Part shown: in pieces, positions 46,463 to 58,121 of the stretch
How positions within the stretch are numbered: the stretch's first letter is position 1
Layout: every line of letters starts with the position of its first letter
Assembly: GCF_037975245.1 (NCBI RefSeq)
Contig: NC_092571.1
Coordinates: 12,343,917 to 12,407,916, forward strand
Direction: 5' to 3'
DNA: 64,000 nt
DNA from: Apostichopus japonicus
Lineage: Eukaryota; Echinodermata; Holothuroidea; Aspidochirotida; Stichopodidae
Made by a program: the position numbers and the translations under genes
Notes under the pieces: generated by a model
Told to the model about the DNA's origin: nothing
Database searches by the model: none
What the model saw: the letters and a program-made list of their open reading frames with translations, nothing else

Positions 46463-46770
46463 GCCTAAACGATCGATATATAAAGCTTAAGAGGTGGCTG
46501 AAGTTGATTGCCTAGTAAAGATACTGGACATTTTCTGCATGTTTACGTCAATACTTCCTCAGATTATTTTGTTATGGCAAGTTATGGATAATCAAATTTG
46601 GTTTTACTTTGTGAATACATCTGGCAACCTAAAGAGTGAATGATGATTTGACGGCAATTCAAATATGAAAATAATATTACAGTGACTAAAAAGTAACATG
46701 TCTTTATACAGATTTTGAAAAGAAGAGCTCATTACCCTGTGGAAAAGATATAATAAGAAAATAAAGATTT

Positions 46771-46791
46771 GAATTGACCGGGAATCAATGC
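46771..46791 (-). pseudogene. Deleted tRNA-Gly remnant 1
   Basis: ATTGACCGGGAATCAATGC: only the two ends of the tRNA remain, joined through a shared ATC. The same deletion appears at 56850 and 58310. Confidence 0.8.
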
Positions 46792-46978
46792 ATATGATAG
46801 GTTGGAAATTTATTAAAATTTTGTTGTTTTTGTTTCAGACTGTAACGTCTTGAATTGTGCTAATAAATGAAATATGAAAAAAATATTATGGTGACCAAAA
46901 AGTAACATGTCTTTATACGGATTTTGAAAAGAGAAGCTCATACCTCTGTGGAAAAGATATAATAAGAAAATAAAGATT

Positions 46979-47049
46979 TGCATTGACCGGGAATCGAACC
47001 CGGGCCTCCCGCGTGGCAGGCGAGAATTCTACCACTGAACCATCAATGC
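46979..47049 (-). tRNA. tRNA-Gly(GCC), copy 1
   Basis: 71 nt. The acceptor arm GCATTGA/TCAATGC pairs fully, the anticodon loop is CTGCCAC (anticodon GCC), the B box is GGTTCGATTCC and the discriminator is A. It differs from the mammalian gene at an A-T pair in place of G-C at the base of the acceptor stem. No intron. This is the array consensus. Confidence 0.96.
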
Positions 47050-47310
47050 AGATGAAAAAGTTGGAAATGTATAAACGCTTTCTTCTTTTAGTTTAAAACT
47101 ATAACGTTTTGATTGGTGCAAAGTATTAACACGTGGTGCAATGTATTAACACTTTCTTCTTTTAGTTTAAAACTATAACGTTTTGAATTGTGCAAAGAAA
47201 TGAAATATGAAATAAATTACAGTGATTAAAAAGGTTACAAGTCTTTATACGGATTTTGAAACGTAGAGCTCGTATCCCTGTGGAAAAGATATAATAAGAA
47301 AATAAAGATT

Positions 47311-47381
47311 TGCATTGACCGGGAATCGAACCCGGGCCTCCCGCGTGGCAGGCGAGAATTCTACCACTGAACCATCAATGC
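47311..47381 (-). tRNA. tRNA-Gly(GCC), copy 2
   Basis: Identical to the consensus (copy 1). Confidence 0.95.
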
Positions 47382-47646
47382 AGATGAAAAAGTTGGAAAT
47401 GTATTAACAGTTTCTTCTTTTAGTTTAAAACTATAACGTTAAGATTGGTGCAAAGTATTAACACGTGGTGCAATGTATTAACACTTTCTTCTTTTAGTTT
47501 AAAACTATAACGTTTTGAATTGTGCAAAGAAATGAAATATGAAATAAATTACAGTGAATAAAAAGGCTACAAGTCTTTATACGCATTTTGAAAAGTAGAG
47601 CTCGTATATATCCCTGTGGAAAAGATATAATAAGAAAATAAAGATT

Positions 47647-47717
47647 TGCATTGACCGGGAATCGAACCCGGGCCTCCCGCGTGGCAGGCGAGAATTCTAC
47701 CACTGAACCATCAATGC
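47647..47717 (-). tRNA. tRNA-Gly(GCC), copy 3
   Basis: Identical to the consensus. Confidence 0.95.
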
Positions 47718-47979
47718 AGATGAAAAAGTTGGAAATGTATTAACACTTTCTTCTTTTAGTTTAAAACTATAACGTTTTAATTGGTGCAAGGTATTAACAC
47801 GTGGTGCAATGTATTAACACTTTCTTCTTTTAGTTTAAAACTATTATCGTTTTGAATTGTGCAAAGAAATGAAATATGAAATAAATTACAGTGATTAAAA
47901 AGGTTACAAGTCTTTATACGCATTTTGAAAAGTAGAGCTCGTATCCCTGTGGAAAAGATATAATAAGAAAATAAAGATT

Positions 47980-48050
47980 TGCATTGACCGGGAATCGAAC
48001 CCGGGCCTCCCGCGTGGCAGGCGAGAATTCTACCACTGAACCATCAATGC
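47980..48050 (-). tRNA. tRNA-Gly(GCC), copy 4
   Basis: Identical to the consensus. The next spacer is longer (406-bp step) because of one extra 70-bp subunit. Confidence 0.95.
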
Positions 48051-48385
48051 AGATGGAAAAGTTGGAAATGTATTAACACTTTCTTCTTTTAGTTTAAAAC
48101 CATAACGTTTTGATTGGTGCAAGGTATTAACACGTGGTGCAATGTATTAACACTTTCTTCTTTTAGTTTAAAACTATAACGTTTTGATTGGTGCAAAGTA
48201 TTAACACGTGGTGCAATGTATTAATACTTTCTTCTTTTAGTTTAAAACTATAACGTTTTGAATTGTGCTAAGAAATGAAATATGAAATAATTTACAGTGA
48301 TTAAAACGGTTACAAGTCTTTATACGCATTTTGAAAAGTAGAGCTCGTATCCCTGTGGAAAAGATATAATAAGACAATAAAGATT

Positions 48386-48456
48386 TGCATTGACCGGGAA
48401 TCGAACCGGGGCCTCCCGCGTGGCAGGCGAGAATTCTACCACTTAACCATCAATGC
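48386..48456 (-). tRNA. tRNA-Gly(GCC), copy 5, variant
   Basis: The T-stem 5' arm reads CCCGG instead of CCGGG, and the A-box region reads GGTTAAGTGG for GGTTCAGTGG. Pairing in the T stem is weakened; probably a failing copy. Confidence 0.7.
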
Positions 48457-48717
48457 AGATGAAAAAGTTGGAAATGTATTAACGCTTTCTTCTTTTAGTT
48501 TAAAACTATAACGTTTTGATTGGTACAAAGTATTAACACGTGGTGCAATGTATTAACACTTTCTTCTTTTAGTTTAAAACTATAACGTTTTGAATTGTGC
48601 AAAGAAATGAAATATGAAATAAATTACAGTGATTAAAAAGGTTACAAGTCTTTATACGCATTTTGAAAAGTAGAGCTCGTATCCCTGTGGAAAAGATATA
48701 ATAAGAAAATAAAGATT

Positions 48718-48788
48718 TGCATTGACCGGGAATCGAACCCGGGCCTCCCGCGTGGCAGGCGAGAATTCTACCACTGAACCATCAATGC
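48718..48788 (-). tRNA. tRNA-Gly(GCC), copy 6
   Basis: Identical to the consensus. Confidence 0.95.
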
Positions 48789-49047
48789 AGATGAAAAAGT
48801 TGGAAATGTATTAACGCTTTCTTCTTTTAGTTTAAAACTATAACGTTTTGATGGTTGTAAAGTATTAACACGTGGTGCAATGTTAACACTTTCTTCTTTT
48901 AGTTTAAAACTATAACGTTTTGAATTGTGCAAAGAAATGAAATATGAAATAAATTACAGTGATTAAAAATGTTACATGTCTTTAAACGCATTTTGAAAAG
49001 TAGAGCTCGTATCCCTGTGGAAAAGATATAATAAGAAACTAAAGATT

Positions 49048-49118
49048 TGCATTGACCGGGAATCGAACCCGGGCCTCCCGCGTGGCAGGCGAGAATTTCA
49101 CCACTGAACCATCAATGC
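49048..49118 (-). tRNA. tRNA-Gly(GCC), copy 7, variant
   Basis: The D-arm stretch GGTAGAATT is changed to GGTGAAATT; the rest matches the consensus. Confidence 0.8.
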
Positions 49119-49379
49119 ATATGAAAAAGTTGGAAATGTATTAACGCTTTCTTCTTTTAGTTTAAAACTATAACGTTTTGATTGGTACAAAGTATTAACA
49201 CGTGGTGCAATGTATTAACAATTTCTTCTTTTAGTTTAAAACTATAACGTTTTGAATTGTGCAAAGAAATGTAATATGAAATGAATAACAGTGATTAAAA
49301 CGGTTACAAGTCTTTATACGCATTTTGAAAAGTAGAACTCGTATCCCTGTGGAAAAGATATAATAAGAAAATAAAGATT

Positions 49380-49451
49380 TGCATTGACCGGGAATCGAAA
49401 CCCGGGCCTCCCGCGTGGCAGGCGAGAATTCTACCACTGAACCATCAATGC
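49380..49451 (-). tRNA. tRNA-Gly(GCC), copy 8, variant
   Basis: One extra base in the T loop (GGGTTTCGATT), 72 nt. This alters B-box spacing; function doubtful. Confidence 0.75.
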
Positions 49452-49711
49452 AGATGAAAAAGCTGGAAATGTATTTACACTTTCTTCTTTTAGTTTAAAA
49501 CTATAACGTTTTGATTGGTACAAAGTATTAACACGTGGTGCAATGTATTAACACATTCCTTTTTTAGTTTAAAACTATAACATTTGAATTGTGCAAAGAA
49601 ATGATATATGAAATAAATTACAGTGATTAAAACGGTTACAAGTCTTTATACGCATTTTGTAAAGTAGAGCTCATATCCCTGTGGAAAAGATTTAATAAGA
49701 AAATAAAGATT

Positions 49712-49782
49712 TGCATTGACCGGGAATCGAACCCGGGCTCACCGCGTGGCAGGCGAGAATTCTACCACTGAACCATCAATGC
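49712..49782 (-). tRNA. tRNA-Gly(GCC), copy 9, variant
   Basis: The end of the anticodon stem and variable loop read GCGGTGAGCC for GCGGGAGGCC, losing the outermost anticodon-stem pair. The same changes occur in copy 15 (52972), a shared ancestor. Confidence 0.78.
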
Positions 49783-50044
49783 ATATGAAAAAGTTGGAAA
49801 TTTATTAACATTACCTTCTTTTAGTTTAAAACTATAACGTTTTGATTGGTGCAAAGTATTAACACGTGGTGCAATGTATTAACATTACCTTCTTTTAGTT
49901 TAAAACTATAACGTTTTGAATTGTGCAAAGAAATGAAATATGAAAATGAATTACAGTGATTAAAAAGGTTACATGTCTTTAAACGCATTTTGAAAAGTAG
50001 AGCTCGTATCCCTGTGGAAAAGTTATAATAAGAAAATAAAGATT

Positions 50045-50116
50045 TGCATTGACCGGGAATCGAAACCCGGGCCTCCCGCGTGGCAGGCGAGAATTCTACC
50101 ACGAAACCATCAATGC
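50045..50116 (-). pseudogene. tRNA-Gly, copy 10, decayed
   Basis: Carries the T-loop insertion of copy 8 plus an A-box change (GGTTTCGTGG). Two promoter-element defects suggest a pseudogene. Confidence 0.7.
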
Positions 50117-50303
50117 ATATGAAAAAGTTGGGAATGTATTAACGCTTTCTGCTTTTAGTTTAAACTGTAACGTCTTGAATTGTGCTAAGAAATGAAATAT
50201 GAAATAATATGATAGTGACTAAAAAGTTACAGGCCTTTATACGGATTTTGAAAAGAAGAGCTCGTATCCCTGTGGAAAAGATATAATCAGAAAATAAAGA
50301 TTT

Positions 50304-50332
50304 GCATTTACCGGGAATCGAACCATTAATGC
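50304..50332 (-). pseudogene. Deleted tRNA-Gly remnant 2
   Basis: GCATTTACCGGGAATCGAAC then CATTAATGC: the anticodon and D arms are missing. The breakpoint differs from the other three remnants. Confidence 0.8.
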
Positions 50333-50411
50333 ATCTGATAGGTTGGAAATATATAAAAATGTTGTTGTTTTTGTTTCAGACTGTAACGTCTTGAATTGTG
50401 CTAAGAAGTGA

Positions 50412-51745
50412 TGTAAGAGTTGCGGGATATGGGGTTCTTGTCAGCAGCTAGCTGTACAACAGGATTATTGGGAATCCCCCTATAGTGGTCACGATGTGTG
50501 GAGACAGCTGACCACTGTATTACAAACACAATAGGCTAAAACAAGAATAAGACTGGCTGTTAGGTATATAAGTAGTTATATTGCTCGGTCTTAACACACA
50601 TGAAACTATGCAACATAAGACATCTTGGTATAAGTACTCTTTACTGTTACACAATTACACTTGTATCAACAATGAAAACTAGAGATATTGATATAAACAA
50701 CTAAGGGTGTCAACTTGGCCACAAGACTAATACATGTATGTGCACATTAATAAAAAAGAGATAGAGCTTATCTGGCGGGCGGGTCTGTATAGTCCAGCAG
50801 CACGGCACAGCAAGGTTGTTGAATAACTGGTAGGCACGGTGATGAAAGGTTTAATAAATGTCCGATAGTACGAAATAGAAGGTGAGTGGTAAGAGTTCCG
50901 TGAATATACTCCAGTGAAAATAGATATGAGTGAGAGCTCCAGGAATACTCCAATAAATAAATAGATCAAAGAAATTTTCTTCCCAAGGAGAGTAGGTATA
51001 AAGTCCAGGTACAAGATAGGTGGAGTCAAGGTAAAAGAGTAGGTGAAGTCCAGGTAAAAGATATGTAAATACAAAATGGCAACTAGCAGAACACAGCTCT
51101 CAGTTCCATATAATCCATTAAAACGATGAAATAATGTTTACAAACGTACAGCAAATCAATTATATACAGTTAATTCCTCGGACAGCAAAAGTTATATGAA
51201 TGTAGATAAATATGTATTCTTTAAGCACAAGAAAGACAACTTCTTTATTTTTATATAAGTATACTGTAGTGTACAGACTACTGTACATGATGTCAAGGGT
51301 GGCTAATATACAAACATGCCCTGTTGACTGGCTGACAACCAAACTGCCTCTCTCTCCTAAAACACCTTGGAGGAAGCTCCTAAACCACAGGGTAACAACA
51401 TGTGACCTTCACAACACCTCTCATTGGTCTATACACACCCTAGATACCAAGAGTAACACTCAGAACCAATCAGGGCTAATTACACAGACTAAATCTGCAT
51501 ACAAATGTCTATCCTATAACTGAAACAAGTAAGACAAAGCATCCCTTATCTAAGAAAAGAAAGGAAGAAGAGGAGATGTTTACTGCAACCAGCAACTTTG
51601 GCAGAACAAAGAAAGTACTGTTGCCACTGTCTCACTACTAATTATACAGGGGAATATGAGCACAGGATGTGGAAGAGTATAGGCGTTCCTATTACATAAC
51701 CACTAGGATGGGAGAGAAGAAGAAACAGAAATAGAGCTATTTACA
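50412..51745. mobile_element. LTR-like insertion (solo LTR?) in the array spacer, 1334 bp
   Basis: The insert begins TGTAAGAGTTGC and ends CTATTTACA, so it has 5'-TG...CA-3' with TGTAA/TTACA inverted ends. It is flanked by a 4-bp duplication, GTGA (50408-50411 and 51746-51749). Removing it restores a normal array spacer (AAGTGATATATGAAATAATA). No gag or pol frame is present, so a solo LTR of a Gypsy-type element, or a non-autonomous LTR element, is most likely. Confidence 0.72.
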
Positions 51746-51856
51746 GTGATATATGAAATAATATTATAGTGACTAAAAATTTACAGGTCTTTATACGGAT
51801 TTTGAAAAGAAGAGCTCATATCCCTGTGGAAAAGATATAATGAGAAAATAAAGATT

Positions 51857-51927
51857 TGCATTGACCGGGAATCGAACCCGGGCCTCCCGCGTGGCAGGCG
51901 AGAATTCTACCACTGAACCATCAATGC
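51857..51927 (-). tRNA. tRNA-Gly(GCC), copy 11
   Basis: Identical to the consensus. Copies 11-14 are the most tightly spaced (about 260 bp). Confidence 0.95.
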
Positions 51928-52116
51928 AGATGATAAAGTTGGAAATGTGTTAACACTTTCTTCTTTTAGTTTAAAACTATAACGTTTTGAATTGTGCAAA
52001 GAAATGAAATATGAAAATAATATTATAGTGACTAAAAAGGTTAAATGTCTTTATACGCATTGTGAAAAGAAGAGCTCATATCCCCGTGGAAAAAATATAG
52101 TAAGAAAATAAAGATT

Positions 52117-52187
52117 TGCATTGACCGGGAATCGAACCCGGGCCTCCCGCGTGGCAGGCGAGAATTCTACCACTGAACCATCAATGC
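52117..52187 (-). tRNA. tRNA-Gly(GCC), copy 12
   Basis: Identical to the consensus. Confidence 0.95.
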
Positions 52188-52380
52188 AGATGAAAAAGTT
52201 GGAAATGTGTTAACGCTTTCTTCTTTTAGTTTAAAACTATAACGTTTTGAATTGTGCAAAGAAATATGAAATATGAAAATAATATGATAGTGACTAAAAA
52301 GGTTAAATGTCTTTATAGGCATTTTGAAAAGAAGAGCTCATATCCCTGTGGAAAAAAGATATAATAAGAAAATAAAGATT

Positions 52381-52451
52381 TGCATTGACCGGGAATCGAA
52401 CCCGGGCCTCCCGCGTGGCAGGCGAGAATTCTACCACTGAACCATCAATGC
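52381..52451 (-). tRNA. tRNA-Gly(GCC), copy 13
   Basis: Identical to the consensus. Confidence 0.95.
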
Positions 52452-52640
52452 ATATGAAAAAGTTGGAAATGTATTAACACTTTCTTCTGTTAGTTTAAAA
52501 CTATAAAATTTTGAATTGTGCAAAGAAATGAAATATAAAAATAATATGATAGTGACTATAAAGGTTAAATGTCTTTATACGCACTTTGAAAAGAAGAGCT
52601 CATATCCCTGTGGAAAAGATATAATAAGAAAATAAAGATT

Positions 52641-52711
52641 TGCATTGACCGGGAATCGAACCCGGGCCTCCCGCGTGGCAGGCGAGAATTCTACCACTGA
52701 ACCATCAATGC
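52641..52711 (-). tRNA. tRNA-Gly(GCC), copy 14
   Basis: Identical to the consensus. Its upstream spacer matches that of copy 8, part of a segmental duplication. Confidence 0.95.
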
Positions 52712-52971
52712 AGATGAAAAAGCTGGAAATGTATTTACACTTTCTTCATTTAGTTTAAAACTATAACGTTTTGATTGGTACAAAGTATTAACACGTGGTG
52801 CAATGTATTAACACATTCCTTTTTTAGTTTAAAACTATAACATTTGAGTTGTGCAAAGAAATGATATATGAAATAAATTACAGTGATTAAAACGGTTACA
52901 AGTCTTTATACGCATTTTGTAAAGTAGAGCTCATATCCCTGTGGAAAAGATTTAATAAGAAAATAAAGATT

Positions 52972-53042
52972 TGCATTGACCGGGAATCGAACCCGGGCTC
53001 ACCGCGTGGCAGGCGAGAATTCTACCACTGAACCATCAATGC
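52972..53042 (-). tRNA. tRNA-Gly(GCC), copy 15, variant
   Basis: Same anticodon-stem and variable-loop changes as copy 9 (49712), including an almost identical spacer. Confidence 0.78.
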
Positions 53043-53304
53043 ATATGAAAAAGTTGGAAATGTATTAACGCTTTCTTCTTTTAGTTTAAAACTATAACGT
53101 TTAGATTGGTGCAAAGTATTAACACATGGTGCAATGTATTAACACTTTCTTCTTTTAGTTTAAAACTATAACGTTTTGAATTGTGCTAAGAAATGAAATA
53201 TGAAAATGAATTACAGCGATTAAAAAGGTTACATGTCTTTATACGCATTTTAAAAAGTAGAGCTCGTATCCCTGTGGAAAAGATTTAATAAGAAAATAAA
53301 GATT

Positions 53305-53375
53305 TGCATTGACCGGGAATCGAACCCGGGCCTCCCGCGTGGCAGGCGAGAATTCTACCACTGAACCATCAATGC
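53305..53375 (-). tRNA. tRNA-Gly(GCC), copy 16
   Basis: Identical to the consensus. It borders the first long (about 795-bp) spacer. Confidence 0.95.
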
Positions 53376-54170
53376 AGATGAAAAAGTTGGAAATTTATTA
53401 ACATTACCTTCTTTTAGTTTAAAACTATAACGTTTTGAGTTGTGTTGAAACTTGAAATATGAAAATAATATTAAAGTGACCAAAAACAAAGTGAAATCGA
53501 AATTCCTACAATTTTACAAATGACGTCATGAATAACAGAGTAAATATTACGGTACTTTGTTACGGATTCCTTTTGCATGGTGAAGTTTTCGGTGTGTGCG
53601 CTGTACTAGTAGTCCAATAACTGTATGATTGGTGGTGATGTTGTTGGTGGTGTGCGCTATAGTAGTCTAATAACGGTATCATATTGGTGGTGATGCTCTT
53701 GGTGGTGGCGGTTTGAGGGGGGGGGGGTCGGAGTTGCTGTTAAAAGTTCTGCACGGGGACTACACAGTATCAAAATATCATGTGTCTTCCTCAAACAAGA
53801 TGGTCCCGACGTATTTGTGAGAAACCTGAAAAGTTCCCCTTTAAAAAAATTGAATGTGTGACGGACAACTTACGGTACATGGGTATGTTGCATAGATTCG
53901 CGACTGCCTATAATTAGTTCTCTTGAGCTTATAATATTGAGATGCATTCGATTACAAATGTATTCGAAAGAAAGGACTCACTTCAGCACCATATCACCAC
54001 ACCACCACTACCCCACCATACAACATCACCGCCATCCACACCACCACTCCCACCCCTACCAGTACTCGAAAGAAAGGGCTCACCACACGACCACCATACC
54101 CCACCAATCCCCACCCAGACTATCACCACAACCACATCAGTCGAAGAAAATCAGGTAAAAAAAAAAGATT
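53376..54170. repeat. Long array spacer, type C, copy 1
   Basis: Inserted block with CAAATGACGTCATGAATAAC, GGTGGTG repeats, an eight- to nine-G run then TCGGAGTTGCTG, and a CACCAC-rich end with repeated TCGAAAGAAAGG. Short open frames here are Pro/His/Thr low complexity. It recurs at 54242, 59405 and 60273. Confidence 0.9.
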
Positions 54171-54241
54171 TGCCTTGCCCGGTAATCGAACCCGGGCCTC
54201 CCGCGTGGCAGGCGAGAATTCTACCACTGAACCATCAATGC
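54171..54241 (-). pseudogene. tRNA-Gly, copy 17, decayed
   Basis: The 3' arm reads GATTACCGGGCAAGGC, so two acceptor-stem pairs and one T-stem pair are lost. The anticodon is still GCC. Confidence 0.75.
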
Positions 54242-55034
54242 AGATGAAAAAGTTGGAAATTTATTAACATTACCTTCTTTTAGTTTAAAACTATAACGTT
54301 TTGAGTTGTGTTAAAACTTGAAATATGAAAATAATATTAAAGTGACCAAAAACAACGTGAAATCGAAATTCCTACAATTTTACAAATGACGTCATGAATA
54401 ACAGAGTAAATATTACGGTACTTTGTTACGGATTCCTTTTGCATGGTGAAGTTTTCGGTGTGTGCGCTGTACTAGTAGTCCAATAACTGTATGATTGGTG
54501 GTGATGTTGTTGGTGGTGTGCGCTATAGTAGTCTAATAACGGTATCATATTGGTGGTGATGCTCTTGGTGGTGGCGGTTTGAGGGGGGGGGGGGTCGGAG
54601 TTGCTGTTTAAAGTTCTGCACGGGGACTACACAGTATCAAAATATCTTGTGTCTTCCTCAAACAAGATGGTCCCGACGTATTTGTGAGAAACCTAAAAAG
54701 TTCCCCTATTGAAAATTGGAATGTGTGACGGACATGTTACGGTACATGGGTATGTTGTATAGATTCGCGACTGCCTGTAATTAGTTCTCTTGCGCTTGTA
54801 ATATTGAGATGCATTCGATTACAAATGTACTCGAAAGAAAGGACTCACCACACCACCATATCACCACACCTCCACTACCCCACTGTACACCATCGCCATC
54901 CACACAACTACTCCCACCCCACCAGTACTTGAAAGAAAGGGTTCACCACACCACTACCATACCCCACCACTCCGCACAGACCATCACCACAACCTCGTCC
55001 GCCGAAGAGAAAAATAAATAAAAATAAAAGCAGT
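54242..55034. repeat. Long array spacer, type C, copy 2
   Basis: Same block as 53376-54170, with small differences. Confidence 0.9.
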
Positions 55035-55105
55035 TGCATTGACCGGGAATCGAACCCGGGCCTCCCGCGTGGCAGGCGAGAATTCTACCACTGAACCATC
55101 AATCC
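55035..55105 (-). tRNA. tRNA-Gly(GCC), copy 18, variant
   Basis: The second base is changed (GGATTGA), breaking one acceptor-stem pair; otherwise consensus. Confidence 0.75.
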
Positions 55106-55295
55106 ATATTATGATAGGATGGAAATTTATTTAAATTTGGTTGTTTTTGTTTCAGACTGTAACGTCTTGAATTGTGCTAAGAAATGAATTATGAAAATAA
55201 TATTATAGTGACCAAAAAGTAACATGTCTTTATACGCATTTTGAAAAGAAGAACTCATATCCCTGTGGAAAAGATATAATAAGAAAATAAAGATT

Positions 55296-56660
55296 TGCAT
55301 TGACCGGGAATCGAACCCGGGCCTCCCGCTTGCGTATTTGTTTCCCCAAACAGGTCTGCAATTGTGTGTTAATAGTCGCTCATGATTGGTCTGAAAAGTT
55401 ACGTCATAACCTTCACTTCGAGGTTATCAAAATGTCTGCATCCATTCGTTGCAACGAAGAAAAGATACCCGTTCAAAATTACCCGCAGTTTTTCGAAAAT
55501 ATATGTAGATGTGTTTGGAATTGGTTTAGACATATTGAGCACACTAGTATTGTATGATCTACTTTGATCGAAGATTTTTGTGAAGGCATTAATCGATAAC
55601 ATCGCACAAAGTTTCGTACAGGGGTACATAACACATGCGCTGTAGGCATATATGTATTATAACTGTGTACACAGTGCAGTGACGGAAATATATCATACTG
55701 TACACTATACTGTTTTGCGTATATTCATGACTGTGCTCGCGTCGTGAAGTTGATTTTGGTGTAGGCCTACCCATTCCACGAAACGAATTCCGATTTCAAT
55801 AGAACGGCTGATGAAATTCAAATTCAAACTCAAATTCAAATTCAAATAAACTTTATTAAGCACCAAAAATGGGCAATTAAATGCTCGCAATAAGACAATA
55901 TACAATGATAAGATGGAATAAGAATAATACAAATAGTATACATAAAAATACACAAAAAGGATACCATACTATGAATTGCACATATTAATATAATAGGATA
56001 ATAAGAAGTCAAACTATTAAGAAAAATAAGAATTGCAACTGACTGAAGGAATAAGAATCAAACTCTCGAAAATGGTCAAACTATAAGAATCGAAACTAAT
56101 AGGAATTTAAACCTAAAAATGAAAAATTGAAAAACCTATACGACAGTCTAACGGATCAAAAACGAAAGGATCAAAATTCAATTTTGAAAACAATTAAACT
56201 TTAAAAGGCACCTAAAAAGCAATATACTGCTCCTAAACAGATAAAAAATAATGATAATATGCATAAGAGAAAAGAGACTATAGTCTAGTACGCTAAAAGG
56301 TGACCCTAAAAACATTGCACATAGCCTAGTTTAATAAGAATGAAATAATCAAACATAAGAATCTTGGATGACGTAAACACGAACCCGATAGAATGTAGCG
56401 TATGGATTATAAGTAAGGTCAACATGTTATCCAAGCATTAAAAGTAAAGTTAGTGCGTTTGCAGGGAAACCGCGTAACAAGACTTTATTAAGTGTCAGTG
56501 TAACTCAGTGTATGTCTTCGAACTTCCAAACGATGGTCATTATTGATGCTGACGTCACGAGCAATCGGATTGGCTGAAAACTCCGTAATTGCAAACCTGT
56601 TTGGGAAAAAATTCGCCTCCCTCGTGGCAGGCGAGAATTCTACCACTGAACCATCAATGC
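55296..56660 (-). pseudogene. tRNA-Gly split by a 1.29-kb transposon
   Basis: The 3' half (55296-55329) and 5' half (56616-56660) flank the insertion at 55330-56615. Joined, they rebuild a normal tRNA, with an 8-bp overlap at the variable loop and anticodon stem. Confidence 0.88.
55330..56615. mobile_element. DNA transposon with 8-bp target duplication inside a tRNA gene
   Basis: The flanks CCTCCCGC (55322-55329) and CCTCCCTC (56616-56623) are the target duplication, with one mismatch. Near the ends, CCAAACAGGTCTGCAATT (left) pairs with CCAAACAGGTTTGCAATT (right, inverted), preceded by T-rich termini. An 8-bp duplication suggests hAT or P type. Inside is a stretch of ATTCAAATTCAAA units followed by TAAACTTTATTAAGCACC (55810-55870), probably a nested retroposon tail. 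No transposase frame seen. Confidence 0.72.
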
Positions 56661-56849
56661 ATATGATAGATTAGAAATTTATTAAAATTTGGTTGTTTTT
56701 GTTTCAGACTATCATGTTTTGAATTGAGTTAAGAAATGAAATATGAAAATAATATTACAGTGACTAAAAAGTTACATGTCTATATACGGATTTTGAAAAG
56801 AAGAGCTCATATCCCTGTGGAAAAGATATAATAAGAAAATCAAGATTAG

Positions 56850-56869
56850 AATTGACCGGGAATCAATGC
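56850..56869 (-). pseudogene. Deleted tRNA-Gly remnant 3
   Basis: AATTGACCGGGAATCAATGC, the same deletion as remnant 1. Confidence 0.8.
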
Positions 56870-57056
56870 ATATGATAGGTTGGAAATTTATCAAAATTTT
56901 ATTGTTTTTGTTTCAGACTGTAACGTCTTGAATTGTGCTAAAAAATGAAATATGAAAATAATATTATAGTGACTAAAAAGTTACATGTCTTTATACGGAT
57001 TTTGAAAAGAAGAGCTCATACACCTGTGGAAAAGATATAATAAGAAAATAAAGATT

Positions 57057-57127
57057 TGCATTGACCGGGAATCGAACCCGGGCCTCCCGCGTGGCAGGCG
57101 AGAATTCTACCACTGAACCATCAATGC
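57057..57127 (-). tRNA. tRNA-Gly(GCC), copy 19
   Basis: Identical to the consensus. Confidence 0.95.
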
Positions 57128-57377
57128 AGATGAAAAAGTTGGAAATGTATTAACACTTTCTTCTTTTAGCTTAAAACTATAACGTTTAGATTGGTGTAAA
57201 GTATTAACACGTGGTGCAATGTATTAACACTTTCTTCTTTTAGTTTAAAACTATAACGTTTAGATTGGTGTAAAGTATTAACACGTGGTGCAATGTATTA
57301 ACACTTTCTTCTTTTAGTTTGAAACTATAACGTTTTGATTGGTGCAAAGTATGAACACGTGGTGCAATGTATTAACA

Positions 57378-57551
57378 ATATCATATAATTGATTTATTGT
57401 CGAAACGTTTAATTTGATCTTTAATTTTTTCTTCTCTTTTCTTTCTTCAGGGAGTCTTCTACATTGTTAAGCTATTGTATGCTTTATAGAAGACTTCCTT
57501 TCACCTTGTATATTTGCACGTGAAAAAACAAAATAAATCAAATCAAATCAA
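57378..57551 (+). mobile_element. Short retroposon insertion in the array spacer
   Basis: 174 bp ending in AAATAAATCAAATCAAATCA, flanked by ATTAACA on both sides (57371-57377 and 57552-57558). Removal restores the spacer. This is a 5'-truncated LINE-type 3' end. Confidence 0.78.
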
Positions 57552-57718
57552 ATTAACACTTTCTTCTTTTAGTTTAAAACTATAACGTTTTGAATGATGC
57601 AAAGAAATGAAATATGAAAATGAATTATAGTGATTAAAAAGGTTACATGTCTTTATACGCATTTTGAAATGTAGAGCTCGTATCCCTGTGGAAAAGATAT
57701 AATAAGACAATAAAGATT

Positions 57719-57789
57719 TGCATTGACCGGGAATCGAACCCGGGCCTCCCGCGTGGCAGGCGAGAATTCTACCACTGAACCATCAATGC
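57719..57789 (-). tRNA. tRNA-Gly(GCC), copy 20
   Basis: Identical to the consensus. Confidence 0.95.
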
Positions 57790-58050
57790 AGATGAAAAAG
57801 TTGGAAATGTATTAACGCTTTCTTCTTTTAGTTTAAAACTATAACGTTTTGATTTGTGCAAAGTATTAACACTTGTTGCAATGTATTAACACTTTCTTCT
57901 TTTGGTTTAAAACTATAACGTTTTGAATTGTGCAAAGAAATGAAATATGAAAATGAATTACAGCTTTTAAAAGGTTACATGTCTTTAAACGCATTTTGAA
58001 AAGTAGAGCTCGTATCCCTGTGGAAAAGATATAATAAGAAAATAAAGATT

Positions 58051-58121
58051 TGCATTGACCGGGAATCGAACCCGGGCCTCCCGCGTGGCAGGCGAGAATT
58101 CTACCACTGAACCATCAATGC
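58051..58121 (-). tRNA. tRNA-Gly(GCC), copy 21
   Basis: Identical to the consensus. It is the intact counterpart of the transposon-split copy: both share the same upstream spacer type. Confidence 0.95.
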
